Below are positions 1 to 10,880 of a stretch of DNA of 22,345 nucleotides, in pieces. Made by a program: the position numbers and the translations under genes. Position 1 is the stretch's first letter, and each line of letters opens with the position of its first letter. The notes beneath the pieces were generated by a model. It had not been told where the DNA came from, did not search any database, and was given only the letters and a program-made list of their open reading frames with translations. Source of the stretch: Tieghemiomyces parasiticus (lineage: Eukaryota; Kickxellomycota; Dimargaritomycetes; Dimargaritales; Dimargaritaceae); contig JANBPT010000802.1 of assembly GCA_027575765.1 (NCBI GenBank), positions 1-22,345 on the forward strand, read 5' to 3'.

Positions 1-2760
1 TTTTAGCTGGCAAAGGCCCTACTACGCCAGATCTTGCTCGTATTAGTGGTGAATAGGCCTGCTTTTATGATGATTGTGCCGCTGTAGACATCCCAACTAG
101 CACGGCTGTGGTAGGCATGAACTCGTGAAGTAAAGTTAATGGGCTGTTTAGGTTTCGACTTGTGGTGGGGGTTGCAATTGAGATGATTGGCGTTTAATTA
201 AGGGGCGACTGTGGAGTCGTTTATACTTGAATAACGCCAGTATTACTTGGCTACCAACGAACAGCGGCCACCCCCAGGCAGTCAGTCCTGGCAAGGTTGG
301 AGCAGTCATGGCGAGCTCTCCCGCGGCCGACACTACCACCATACCCAGCTATGGTTCCAACGAAAACCTAAGGACGGACCGTTCAACGGTGGCCACAACC
401 CCCAGTAATCCAGAGATACCGTGAAACCTACAGCGACTACAGCCCGACTTCCGGGGTAAGAAAATGATGAATAAAACTAACTTACCAGTCCTTACAAATT
501 TCGACCACGCTAGCAGCCCCTCTCGGCACCGCCGGTCACAATCCGCTCCATGGATGATTGGCGGTGTATTGTGCATGCCACCAGACAATCTATGCTGGGC
601 ACAATGCAGCACTCAAAAACACCGCGCTGGGATGCTAAACCCATCCGGGACCAATGGCGCATCCCCAACCTGTTAACGCGTATCGACTCTCAGTGTTTAT
701 TAAACCCCATTATCTGCTGTACCCATCAAAGGATGGCAGACAATAAACCATCCTTGGGCATCTCCCTTCTTTTATAGTCAATCATGATTTCTATTCCCCT
801 TTCGGTTGTTGCTTTTTGGAACTCCGCCCTCTGACCCACAGTGGTAGCCTAGAAGTACCTGGTGGCAACCACTTAGTCACCTTGGGTCGAAACACCTTTG
901 CCAACGCTGCTGCCTAGCTGCACAATGGTAAGCCTCAATTTCATCTCTGCCACCATACCACTACAATCTACTCACCTTATTACCCCTGCATTGAGCTACA
1001 CCTAGTTACCAGCCTTGCAGCCCCTATTCGTTCTACCCTTAGCTGAGCCTTTTCCGACTCACACCCAAGGCGAATACTAACCAGCACCAACCCTCACCAT
1101 GACTCATACCGCAAGTCTCAACTGGCTTTATAAGTCGGAGGAAAGGGTAAAAGATAAATGACCATTGGATATGGTTTTTATTGATACTTGGGCACCAATT
1201 GCGAGATGTATAATAAATACCAAGTTAGCAATTTTACACTTGTCCATCTGCAAGATGGACTTGGTGTCCTGCGGATGATAAATGTCCGCTTGATACAAAG
1301 GACTTCGGCTAATTAGCTGTACTGTCATTGGTGCCTAAAACTCTTCCAACAGAGACGCCTTTGTGTAGCATTTTTGTGGTGGCGGTGGTGAGTTCTGTAT
1401 CACCCACCGGCAGATCTTTATTCCGTAACAAAAAGATCATCATTATCTCGCCCAAGTACCTAGTTATACTAACCACCCTCCATGAATTCCTACCTATCAC
1501 AGCCACCTCTTGGTGCTTATAGTGTGAGTACGGTGTCGTACTATTGTGCCTTCTCTCTCAACCACCCCACCCCCACGCATCAGTTCACATGTCGTCACGT
1601 ACCCCATTAACCTCATTGCGGTCGGTTACGGAACTGTATGGCAGCGGCAAAAGGCAAGGGAATAGTATAAAGGACCCATGGATTAACAAATCTGAGAATA
1701 AAAGGGTAGAGGGAAAGGGACAACGAATGGGGAAGAAGGGAATAAACAGACAGAGGGATAGGAGATATATATCAAGAGATAAAAGGAGTTAAGAATTCCC
1801 GGTTCCGGTTTTGGTAGGGTTGGCATCAGATTATCCTTTACACCTTGCAGAGTGGGGCGACAGCGGTAGACGAGATTGTGGACGCTACCCTGCAGATGTC
1901 GTAGAAAAGGGGCGTTGGCCTGTGTTTCCCCGCTGGTGGCCCAGGTATGACAGTCTAGGGCTGTACGTTGGCTGGCGGTTTCCAATCGCGTAGAGCTGTC
2001 CGGTGCCACTGCACCTCTAAGACTCACAGACATCTATCTCAGCTCCCATCCGCACGACATTCTGTCTACAACACTACCTTCACTACCGCTGATGCCAAAG
2101 TGCGCCAGCGTATACAAGAGAGTCAACAACTTGACGTTCTATGCAGGCGCTTCCCTGCGACACTACGCACCACACAACGTGACACCATGTAACCATAACA
2201 CCGCTATTCAATTGTATCACTCTATACGCCAGACAAGACAAGGGGACTGGGCGCTCCCGTTTCTGCCTCTTTTTTTCTGTCATTCTATTCGCCCTCTTCA
2301 GCCTCATTTTCTCTTGTGGCGGGTGCCCCAATCTACTCTACCGGCGATAGACGGACTTAAGACCCGCGTCGCGCCTGCTCCGTGCCAATTCACAACACTA
2401 TGCAGAGGAAGTAAACTTCGGGACAGCTGGCTGACGGAGCCTGTTGAATAATTACCATCCGACTGCAGCTTGGCCTCTTGAAAGGGAGGCCGGAGTGACC
2501 CGTTCCACTATATTTTGGGTTTGTTGGCCTGGGATAGGGAAACAAAGCAATTCTTGCGGCGGACCAGCAGGGCAACGTCCGTTCTAATTACCAGAAATAG
2601 ATCAAGAAGGGATGGGGGGGGGATACACCAGAGGCGGTGAATGAATGGAATCCCTGGTCTTCATACAAAACGGAGTACATCAAGAGGACGATGGGGGAGC
2701 ACAGACAACGACATCCTATCAACTATCCCGTCCAACTTTAACAGTCAGGGTTGAGTTCTT
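1..2760. other. Intergenic stretch, no supportable gene
   Basis: All open frames here are short (about 120 codons or less), overlap on both strands, and show no recognisable domain or splice structure. A TATA-like ATAAATA-type segment near 1211 and inverted copies of an 8-mer (GGCACCAA near 1190, TTGGTGCC near 1328) are visible, but nothing ties them to a gene. A G-run lies near 2612-2620. Confidence 0.6.
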
Positions 2761-2772
2761 TACTATCTTGCC

Positions 2773-2778
2773 TATAAA
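2773..2778 (+). promoter_or_regulatory. TATA box of gene A
   Basis: TATAAA lies 226 bases upstream of the gene A ATG, followed by pyrimidine-rich sequence suited to a start region. The spacing matches that of the TATA boxes of the MAPEG genes in this window. The assignment is by position and consensus only. Confidence 0.55.
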
Positions 2779-2998
2779 TGGGTCCTCTCATCCCCTACCT
2801 TTCCCTTTCCCTTGGCCACTCCAGCGGCCTGATATTAAGGATGGACTAGCCTCCCGATTTACCCACCACCCATCGACGACCACCCTGGCCGTCCCCGTTA
2901 GCCCATTATATCTTTTTCTTTACACACACCTCCCTTTGACTGTGTCATCCCGATAGGCCTTTTCCAATCCACCCACGTTATCCGCTTGTAACGTCAGC

Positions 2999-4887
2999 AT
3001 GGAGTTCTCTCTGTTCTTCGTGTTTGGAGCCCTAGCGCTGCAGCAATCCCACGCTACGAACAAACCGGAAAGCCAACTCCTGGCGAATTTGGAAAGGTTG
3101 CCGGTCGAACTACATGGGGAAATTAACAGACGCATCCACTTGGCTGATCACGCTCAGTATAGGCAAGCCTTGAGGGACATCAAAGCCAATACCGTGGAAT
3201 TATTACCCGCTGAAATATTGGCCAAAGTAAGATATTCCAGTGATAGGTGCTTTATTGTTCAGGGGGAGTAGAAGCAAGCCTCTCCCTTCTGTACTGTGAA
3301 TTACGCCAGTATTGGTAGCTCGACTTCGAACCACATGATAGTAGCTCCTACAGAGGCCAAGCGAGATAGTTGAATGGTATGATTGATATTTCTTGGCTAA
3401 CAATCTCCGTCTTTCTTTTGCTTTGTAACTCACCCCACAACCTCTGAACTTCTGGTTATTAGATTTTAGATCCGCTCAAGGAAGACCTCGCAAATTGTCC
3501 AGAACTATGGTACCGTCATTGGCGAAATGGTGAGATCGATTTGGATGAACCCCGTCGAGCGGACGAAGTCATATCGATCGAAGAGGACGAAAGGGAGAAG
3601 GAGAATACTGATATCCAGAAGGAGAACTACGCAGCTAGGTCAGGCGAGGACAGATCATTATATCCGGTTAAAGTTCTCTCGGAAGAAGAGAAACGGGACC
3701 GTTCCCTTCGTCACGACTACCAGGATCTCCGTAACAAATACCTAAATGACGAGGTTTGCGACGAGGACATCAAAGCCATGATGATACATATGGAGACGAA
3801 AGTGTGGCCCATTGCTAAGCCCTTGGTGCAGTCCTACCTGTATAACCACTTATTACATCTTCTCCACAGGAAGTTCATTACTGGGCTTGGCAATGTGTAT
3901 TCCGACCGCTCAGTACCCCGACCCCAGGTTTACCCGCTCAAGGTCGAGAAAGGTGTGAACGGTATTACGGTTATCCAGAACAATACCTTTGATGAGTATG
4001 CAGAGGCCTTGAATTCGGGACCACCCACTAGCCAAAGTGGCCGTATCGGGCTGCGGATGGTCCGTGATTTCCGACCTGAACTGCACCGGATCCATCAAGC
4101 GACCCATGTCATCAAGTTCCATGACATGTACGATCCTACTGCGCACGATCCAACCATGCTCTTCCCCCTGGCCCTGGTCAGTGGTAACATTGGTCTGTTG
4201 GTTGAGTGGCGCAAGTCCATCACCAGCCAGCTTGGGAGGTACGGAATAGCCAACATGCTGTACCAGGGTGCATCCATTCCGTCTGAACACATCCAATTCA
4301 TTGAGGCACTCGATGGAGATTTTGAGGCTGATTTAATCTTAAAAACCATTGGCGGTGAAAATGACGAGACTATTTTGCCGCGATATTACGCAAAGGAGAA
4401 GCCCGGAGACCTGCGAATATTTTCTAGATCCAATGAGTTGCTCGAGTTTAACGTCCCCACTATGTTTGATCAATCGGTAGCGGTTGCATTTGCCGCTTTG
4501 GGCCAGTTAAACTATCTCAAGGCGTACTATCACTCGCAGTACCCCGGCCTTCCTGTGACATTGCGTGCCTATCCACATGACCTATTCGTGGGAATCGCCA
4601 TAATCGTGGCGGACCGTCTCAGGAAGAACGATTTCATTGCTGGCATCAGTAAGTGGGATGTGGCGAGCTTTTCAGGTAGCGAAGTTTGCTGGCTGAAGGA
4701 TAGTCTCGATGCTATGAACTGGGAGCCGCGCACTGAAAGCCTTAAGGAGATTATCAAAGACTGCCAACATCCAAGTGGTAGCTTCCATTTCCGGAATGAT
4801 CTCCCGGTGTTCATTGGCGATGATAACGAGCCCTATTTTAAGGCATTTAAACTCATGAGTACGAGTGATCCGGTCAGCTTCCTGTGA
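2999..4887 (+). CDS. Secreted F-box-like family protein (gene A), two exons
   Basis: The model is exon 1 at 2999-3226 joined in phase 0 to exon 2 at 3463-4887, giving 550 residues. Residues 1-19 look like a signal peptide: MEF, then a hydrophobic core, then S-H-A with cleavage likely after Ala19. Residues 31-65 resemble an F-box: the LPVEL start, then amphipathic helices ending YRQALRDI. Residues about 103-175 are highly charged and probably disordered. The remainder is a mostly helical unknown region; landmarks are GITVIQ near 243, RPEL near 281 and PLAL near 311. Gene B at the other end of the window aligns over both the F-box-like part and this region. I do not recognise the C-terminal domain. 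An F-box normally recruits Skp1 inside the cell, so a signal peptide before it is odd. This could be a host-directed effector, or a helical fold that only resembles an F-box. The gene model is firm; the function is unknown. Confidence 0.85.
3227..3462 (+). other. Phase-0 intron of gene A
   Basis: The donor is GTAAGA after the codon for Lys76 and the acceptor is TTATTAG at 3456-3462. Removing 236 bases joins the exon-1 frame to the long downstream frame without a stop. A GGCTAAC branch-like motif sits near 3396-3402. Gene B has an intron of the same phase at the equivalent protein position, which supports the model. Confidence 0.85.
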
Positions 4888-5059
4888 TCGTGCCCTGGAT
4901 TGTTTTTTTTTCATTTATTTTTGTTTAGTGAACAGTCCATTGACGTTGTTTAAATATACTGTCTGCTGCGATCAAAACACAGGACTGTGCACCCTAACCT
5001 ACCCATCTGACAGTAGGGGGTTTACGAGAGAGTTAAAAGGTCACGGTAATTATATCTTT

Positions 5060-5890
5060 ATTCCTTAGCTACATCAAGAGAGCTCGAGGAGCTCCTACCT
5101 GTAGATCGCTTTGGTGTAGTAGATTTGAGCTCGACCTCCTTGACAAAGCACTATCTCACCACTGGGGCCAGGGAATGGCATGCAATTGTAAATCCAGAAG
5201 CAATACACCACAGCTTTTGGGCTGATGATGATCAACTGCCCAAACCTTACTGCTGGTGATTGTGGTTGAAGTAAACTTACTAAAAAAGAACAACCCTAGC
5301 TGCTGAGCTTAAACTGGGGTGTGGATGGTGGTTTGAGTGACAATTGTTGTTTATTGAATGGCGATCAGTAAGTTGTTTATCCTTGGATAACGGTTGGCAT
5401 CATTCATAGTAACTATTTGGCTTGGACTAGGAAACCCAAGACTACAGGCCAAGAAAGGGCCTGGCACCGGCAGAAATGAGGGGACTACTAGGTAACTGCC
5501 AGATCAGGAGAAGAGCAAAAGCTCTGAAAGGATTTTAGGTGGCAGTGGTTAGGAATGGAGGCGCCGTTCAGTAGATTAGGGAGATTGGACTATTGTAGCC
5601 AAAAGTGTTAGAAGTGTCCATACTTTTATTAATACTATTTTTATCCCCTGAGAATTCCCACTTTCTCTATGTATCGTGATATATGCATCAACAAATATTA
5701 CGTAAGCTTTGATTCTTATGATGTACTCTAAATTTTTCATTCACATTATCCCTGCAATATCACCCTTGATAATCTTGGAATATAAGGGAACTTCTACTGC
5801 CGTCATTTGAGAAAAAAAGGGGATCATAACACTTCTTTGATTTATTAACATTATCTTTCAAACCCACGTATAATAAAGACTATTAGATTC
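5060..5890. other. AT-rich intergenic sequence before the mariner remnant
   Basis: No open frame or domain is recognisable. If the mariner element was of usual length (about 1.3 kb), its 5' terminal repeat and the N-terminal DNA-binding part of its transposase should lie here. I could not find either by eye, so that part is lost or too degraded. Confidence 0.5.
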
Positions 5891-5898
5891 ACCAATTG

Positions 5899-6493
5899 AT
5901 AGGCTCTATTATCACAGGCAATGAGACATGGGTGTGCATTTACGGTCCACCTGTTGATTCTAATCACTGGAGGTGGTGCCCTAAAGGTGGCCTTATTACA
6001 GCTGAAACCCACTGAGGCCATACCACACTCGAGGTGATGCTGACCATTTATTTCACCAGGCGTGGCCTAATACACCTGAGTGTCAAGCCCCCCTGGTGTC
6101 AAGGTCTCTGCCAACCACTACATAGAGTACGGGCTGGAGCCCATGGTCCAGGCTTGGGTGGAGGCACATGGAAGTTTGACCTTTCACCTCCCGTGGCTTC
6201 ACCATGATAATGCATCACCACATTGTGCTGCAGCAACCCAGACCTACATTTCCAGCGCTAACTTCAAACTTCTTTTGACTACTTTCCTACAGTCTCTGAC
6301 CTTGCCCCTTGCGACTTCTGGTTGTTAAGGAATATCATATAGTGGCTGAGGGGGTAAAAAGTTTACCACAGTGGTGGTAGTCATGGACGCCTGGAAATCG
6401 GAACCTTCCAGGCTCCAACCAAGTGACTTTAGAGCCTGCTTTGATAGCTGGCTAGAACGAGCTCGTCGAGTGGTACAGAGTGACAGTAGTTAT
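5899..6493 (+). pseudogene. Decayed mariner (DD34D) transposase
   Basis: Mariner transposases cut and paste DNA using three acidic residues spaced DD34D. The pieces are spread over two frames. The first reads IITGNETW at about 5914-5937, where the family has GDETW, so the first catalytic Asp is replaced by Asn. A TGA stop follows at 6013. VMLTIYF and RRGLIHLSV come next (about 6034-6084), then KPP and a frame change. LHHDNASPH carries the second Asp at 6206-6208. Another frame change leads to SDLAPCDFWLL, with the third Asp at 6313-6315. The tail FRACFDSWLERARRVV at about 6431-6478 matches the mariner C-terminus. The 107 bases between the second and third Asp codons equal 34 intervening residues plus a two-base shift. 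The remnant cannot encode an active enzyme. Confidence 0.85.
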
Positions 6494-6500
6494 ATTTGGT
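5899..6500 (+). mobile_element. Remnant of a mariner-family DNA transposon
   Basis: The element is recognised only through its transposase remnant. Terminal inverted repeats and the TA target duplication were not found, so the limits given are those of the recognisable coding sequence. It lies between gene A and the Hel2/ZNF598 gene, in the more AT-rich flank. Confidence 0.7.
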
Positions 6501-6716
6501 TGCTAAATTTTAACCTTGGGAAATCCCCCAAAAAATACGGTAGCACCTATCCTCTACTTGAACCACTCCCTCTTTTTTTCAAGTTAATCGAGGTCGCTGC
6601 CAACAGGAACCGGGCAAAATCACCTTCACGATTTGGCCAGCATATCATTTAATTGCTATCGAAAATAAAAACCAGAACGCAGAGGTAACAAGCTGCGTTG
6701 GGCTTGGATAACATGG

Positions 6717-6790
6717 AGAAAAAATAAAAAAGATAGGATGAGCCAAAAAATAAAAAAAAGGTAAAAAAAAGATCCAATAAAAAGGAAAGG
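6717..6790 (+). repeat. A-rich low-complexity tract (T-rich on the minus strand)
   Basis: Several runs of five to eight A separated by T, G and C bases lie about 140-210 bases downstream of the Hel2/ZNF598 stop codon. On the sense (minus) strand this is a T-rich tract that may form part of the 3' UTR or the cleavage region. Confidence 0.6.
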
Positions 6791-6927
6791 TGCCACATTC
6801 GCACAAGGCGGGGGCTCGTATAAATACAGCGTGTGGAGGTGAAAGCAGGTGGGAGGGGTGAGTGCAGAAGTGGGCGAAAAGTGGAGAAGGCAAGTAGTAA
6901 AACGATAATCCTACTCACAATCGCATA

Positions 6928-9399
6928 TTACAGCTGCGGGTAATCACGGAGACTGGCCCTAGACTGCGAAGCGCCACTACTGCCACCAGTAGGACCAGAC
7001 GATGGCAACGATGAAGTGTTCCATGACCGCAGGGGAGCCACGTTGGCTGCCAAGGAAGACGAGCTGGCGGCGGCGGCGCTACGGGACGCGGTAGACATGA
7101 AGGTCCGCAGGACGGGCCTCTTACCCCGGTTGGAGCCGTCATTGGCCCCCGACCCGGTCGCGGTGGGTGGACGGAATGTACCGCCCATTAATCTCGGCCC
7201 GCTGCCGCCGCTACCTCCCGCACCGGACTTGATAACTAAGATCCGGTGGTTGCCGCTCGTCGAATCGGAACCAGGGGAAGTGCCGGTGGCTGTGTTATCC
7301 AGCTTGAGCACCGGCGCAGCCAGGGAGGGGAAGGCACGCTGGAGCAACCCGTGGTCCTTCAGGGCCTGTTTAAGATTGGCCTGCTTTTCGGGGTCCTCGA
7401 GCAACTTGGCGACGCTGCGCACAATGTGGTTGAATTGACTGCTGATCGTATCGCTGCCATTATCATGGCCCTCCGTCTTGATAAACGCCCACAGAGATTC
7501 GACATAGATGTCCTCGCTTATGTCGTTGCGCCGCATCTCCGACGTGAGGCGCCGGAATTTGGCAAGCTTCGATTCGTCGTCCCGGAAAATATTGCGGATC
7601 AGGTCAATCACTTCGGTGTGCTGGCGGACGAGGGCGGGGTCGGTGGTATCAATTGAAGGATCAGAGGCCGGAGTCTTGCCCTTACGTCCGCGCGATCCGG
7701 TACGCTGGGCGGCCACGGGGATGGGCACGCCCCAGGCCGACAAGATGGGCCGGGACTGGTGGTGGATTGCCGCAGGGGTCCCAGCCCCCCAGACCGATGA
7801 AGACGACGGTGACGAGGACGCGCCGGTTGAGGGCGCGGCAAGCGTGGGCCAGTCGTTGATGGGGCTCGAACTATTGGCAAATCCGCCCTGGACGACGGCC
7901 GAGGCCGAGGGGGGAAGATTGCTCGTGGCGGCCCGATTGTAACCAGCGTTGGATGGGGTGGGACCGTCACTATCTGATGCCACGGCCGCCGCTGAAGCAG
8001 CCGCTGCCGCCGCGCGGGCGGCCTTGCCCTTGCCTTTGGCCTTCCCACTCTGACCGGTCGATGGCTCCTCGGGTTCTTCCACCGTGAGCTGGCCGAAACC
8101 GGCAGGGGCGCGGCGCGCTGGAGCGGCGGCACTGGACCGGCTGTCGTCACGATTGCGGGCTTCGGTCAGACTAGGAAATGCCGTGGAGCCCTGGGCCGCG
8201 GTGGACGGGGGACCGTTGCCACGCCCGCGACGGTTTTGGTCCAGACCGGTGGCCGTCGACGCGTGGGAATTGGACCGGGAGCCGGCGCCCTCATCGCCGC
8301 CGCGATAGTGGATATCCACGGGGATTTGACGGGCCTCGCGATGGGCCGACCGTTTGGCCGAGGCACCCGGCACCTGGTGCTCCTCCAGCATATGGGCCTT
8401 GAGGTCAATCTCGGAGTCAAACACGACGAACTTCTTAGCAAGGCAGTCGGGCTTCAAGCAGACGTAATGGTCTGCACGAAAGTGTTTCTCGAGTTCATTG
8501 TAGTTGCGGTAGTACTGGTGGATGCCCGTCCCGTTCGCCCGACAAATGTGACACTGCTCGTGCCGGTCACGGCAGTGTTCGTAAAGCTGGTCCCGGTCGT
8601 AGAAGGCCGTCTGGCAAAAGCTGCAGCTCGGGTGGCCCTCGAAGCCGAACTTGTCCCCCTTGCGGATGTGACCCACCAGCTGAGACTTGGTGAACAGGCG
8701 AAGTTCATGCGCGAAGGCCTTCCGGTGGCTGACGCACAGGTCGCAGAGGTACATGTGGTGGACGTCAGTGACGTGCTTTTTGAGGTCGTTCCACTTGCCG
8801 TTCCCGGCGACGTGGGGGCACCCACGCCACTGGCAGCGCAAGCTAAGCAGTTCCGCGCACTGGTCCCGGATGGCGGTTGTCTCGTAGTGGATCCCCAACT
8901 CTTGATCCGCGGCGGGAAAGTCTTTGGGCTGGTAATCGGCGTAGGATCGGCCCTTGGGCTCAACAAAGATGACCTCGCCCAGCTCGGTTTTACAGTACGG
9001 GCACTGGTTCGTTTTGTAGTTGGCCCGGAGCCGCAGGGCACAGGTCGTGCACGTGTCGTGGTCGCAGGGGCCGAGGGCGGCGTACTTGATGGGGCTGGCG
9101 CAAATGAAGCACAGATCGCCCTCCTCGACCGGCTCGGTCGGAGCCCCGTCACCATGAGCGGCAGGGCCGTGGCCCCGCGTGCGGCGTGGTCGGTTACGGC
9201 GCGGCTTTCCCGTGCCACCTTCCTTGGGCGCACCCTCGGGCGGATCGGCGCTGTTTGATGCCGGCCGATCGCGTCGGGGTACCCCGGATCGGCCACCGCG
9301 CCGACCCCCCCGGCCGGTCGGGCCTGAGGGGCCGTGGCCGTTCGTGGCGTCAGGGCCAGTGGCGGCAGGCTTGGCATCTCGGGGCGAATTAGAGGCCAT
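6928..9399 (-). CDS. HEL2: E3 ubiquitin ligase of the Hel2/ZNF598 family
   Basis: Hel2/ZNF598 ligases bind collided ribosomes in the cytosol and ubiquitinate small-subunit proteins, starting ribosome-associated quality control. This 823-residue protein opens with a basic Gly/Arg/Pro-rich stretch (1-90). A complete C3HC4 RING follows: Cys97, Cys100, Cys112, His114, Cys117, Cys120, Cys133, Cys136. An array of C2H2-like fingers spans about 189-341 (for example C189-C194, C219-C222, C259-C262, C283-C286, C314-C319). A long Ser/Ala-rich low-complexity part comes next. A conserved-type helical segment (about 600-700) contains EVIDLIRNIF and AFPSL, and the C-terminus is disordered. RING, finger array and this order match the family; yeast Hel2 is 639 residues and human ZNF598 904. 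There is no intron. The ATG lies in a CCACCATGG context. A long antisense frame at 8236-9258 is a shadow of its GC-rich codons. Confidence 0.93.
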   Translation of the reverse strand: MASNSPRDAKPAATGPDATNGHGPSGPTGRGGRRGGRSGVPRRDRPASNSADPPEGAPKEGGTGKPRRNRPRRTRGHGPAAHGDGAPTEPVEEGDLCFICASPIKYAALGPCDHDTCTTCALRLRANYKTNQCPYCKTELGEVIFVEPKGRSYADYQPKDFPAADQELGIHYETTAIRDQCAELLSLRCQWRGCPHVAGNGKWNDLKKHVTDVHHMYLCDLCVSHRKAFAHELRLFTKSQLVGHIRKGDKFGFEGHPSCSFCQTAFYDRDQLYEHCRDRHEQCHICRANGTGIHQYYRNYNELEKHFRADHYVCLKPDCLAKKFVVFDSEIDLKAHMLEEHQVPGASAKRSAHREARQIPVDIHYRGGDEGAGSRSNSHASTATGLDQNRRGRGNGPPSTAAQGSTAFPSLTEARNRDDSRSSAAAPARRAPAGFGQLTVEEPEEPSTGQSGKAKGKGKAARAAAAAASAAAVASDSDGPTPSNAGYNRAATSNLPPSASAVVQGGFANSSSPINDWPTLAAPSTGASSSPSSSSVWGAGTPAAIHHQSRPILSAWGVPIPVAAQRTGSRGRKGKTPASDPSIDTTDPALVRQHTEVIDLIRNIFRDDESKLAKFRRLTSEMRRNDISEDIYVESLWAFIKTEGHDNGSDTISSQFNHIVRSVAKLLEDPEKQANLKQALKDHGLLQRAFPSLAAPVLKLDNTATGTSPGSDSTSGNHRILVIKSGAGGSGGSGPRLMGGTFRPPTATGSGANDGSNRGKRPVLRTFMSTASRSAAAASSSSLAANVAPLRSWNTSSLPSSGPTGGSSGASQSRASLRDYPQL

Positions 9400-9604
9400 G
9401 GTGGATAAAGAAGGACAAATGGAAAGGGGGCGGCAACACGATCGGGGATAATATGCGTAAGGAATCTGCGGGTGGGATGGGGAGATGGTGGAAGAGCGGC
9501 CGATGGGAAGTGGTCAACCGCGAACTCGGAAACGGGCAGGGTGATAAAGATGAATGCGGGCGATGGAAGTGACGACATGGGCGGTGGAGCGAAGGGAGAT
9601 GGGC

Positions 9605-9613
9605 TATTTAATA
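9605..9613 (-). promoter_or_regulatory. TATA-like box of the Hel2/ZNF598 gene
   Basis: TATTAAATA on the minus strand, about 210 bases upstream of the ATG. It is AT-rich within a GC-rich surround, which makes it the best core-promoter candidate here. Confidence 0.45.
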
Positions 9614-9656
9614 GTGGCCGGTTGGAAACCGGAGTGCCGTACTGGAGGAGCTGTAC

Positions 9657-9708
9657 GGCAGGTGTCGCCCGGCCGGCAACACGCGGGCCCAGAGATTAGA
9701 CACCTGCC
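9657..9708. repeat. Perfect 10-bp inverted repeat with a 32-base spacer
   Basis: GGCAGGTGTC at 9657-9666 is repeated in inverted form as GACACCTGCC at 9699-9708. It sits about 45 bases upstream of the TATA-like box of the Hel2/ZNF598 gene. It could be a hairpin or a pair of binding sites; each arm contains the E-box-like core CACCTG/CAGGTG. Confidence 0.6.
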
Positions 9709-9719
9709 ATCACCGCGAT

Positions 9720-10880
9720 GGGGAGGCTGGAGCTGTGCAGCCGCCAGCGGCAGGGCCAGGGCAGGTGGTAGGAAGCCCGGACCCGAACTGGCCTGGTAAA
9801 GTCCCCAGCCCCAGCGTGCGGAGCCAGGCGCCGCTGTCGCTTTCAGCATAAGGCCTCCCCTTCAAACCTACGCTGACCCCCCTAAAAAAAAAGCCACTCA
9901 CGGCAGGCCCAGTGCAACCCGTCCCTCCCCTCCCGTCTCCGGGGCGACTTGCTGACAAGACCGCCGGTGCGCAGTCCTTGGGGATATGTGGTGCCGCAGC
10001 AACCCCGCCTCGCGCGACCGCCTGCTTTAAAGATTCCATCGTGGCTCTGTAAACAGACCACACGGTGACGTCGAGGTACAATCCGCCCATAGATTAAAAC
10101 GGCGTTGATAGCCAATACCGTTGCGGAGGGAGTCAGTCCAGTGCGTGACTAAGCCAGACCCTAGCCTGGATACAGTGTTTCCAGCCAAGGGGCATATTGG
10201 GAGGACAGGGATAGAATAGCAGCAGGGCAGACAAGTGCCAGCGGGAGAGAGGGGCTGCTGCGGCAGTCTAGGAATCCCCTCGTGGGCGGGGACCCTGCTC
10301 CCACCCGGGCCAAGGTCGCACGATACAGGCTGTGGAGAGGAAGAGGAGAGAGACGCAGGGCAACCTGGGCGCCTTCCGCAGCGCGTGGCGGGGCCAGATC
10401 GGCGTCTGACCGGTTGGGAGGGCGTCTACATGCGCCCCCAGTCTCTGTGGCCCAGGCGCTGCGTCGCTAGTCCAGGAGCTCACCATAGTGGCTGCCAGGC
10501 ACGCCAAACCAGGCATCTTCTCGGTGGAAATGACATCTTTTCTGCCGGGCTGGGGCTTTTTGGTCTGCCATAGCCTTGCCAGCCACGGGGCGGGGGTCCC
10601 CGTCGCTCCGGTCCCACTTTCGATCATCCGTCGTCGACCAGAGCTACACCAAGCTGACCAACCAGCATACTACTCACCCAATAATGAAAGCTACCGCAAC
10701 ACAACCCCCCAAGTATGCGCGGCGTCCCTTCTGCCCCAAATACCCCCAAAAGAGCGCCTCCACCACCTTGAGCTGGTCGAGGGGAAGGAGGGCTTTGTCC
10801 GTTCAGTTTGCGCTGAGCGGTTCTAGCCGTATATCGCATTACCCTGCGCCTCAGTTCTGCGCACATTATCTTGACAGATA
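9720..10880. other. GC-rich intergenic stretch, no supportable gene
   Basis: Open frames on both strands reach about 125 codons, as expected from high GC content. They are low in complexity, overlap one another and carry no domain. I see no tRNA or other structured RNA that I can support. Confidence 0.5.

Noticed and set aside
3541..4887. Gene A as a single-exon 448-residue protein starting at TTG 3541
   Set aside because: The frame is open upstream to a clean acceptor, and splicing gives an ATG start with a signal peptide and an F-box-like module that are mirrored in gene B.
8236..9258. 340-codon plus-strand frame antisense to the Hel2/ZNF598 gene
   Set aside because: It exists because the opposite gene has G/C-ending codons, which suppress stops in the antisense frame. 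The translation is Val/Ala-rich without domains, while the minus strand encodes an intact RING and finger array.
8454..9578. 374-codon minus-strand frame overlapping the Hel2/ZNF598 gene
   Set aside because: It is Ser/Thr/Ala/Pro-rich and out of frame with the RING and zinc-finger codons, so it is a composition shadow.
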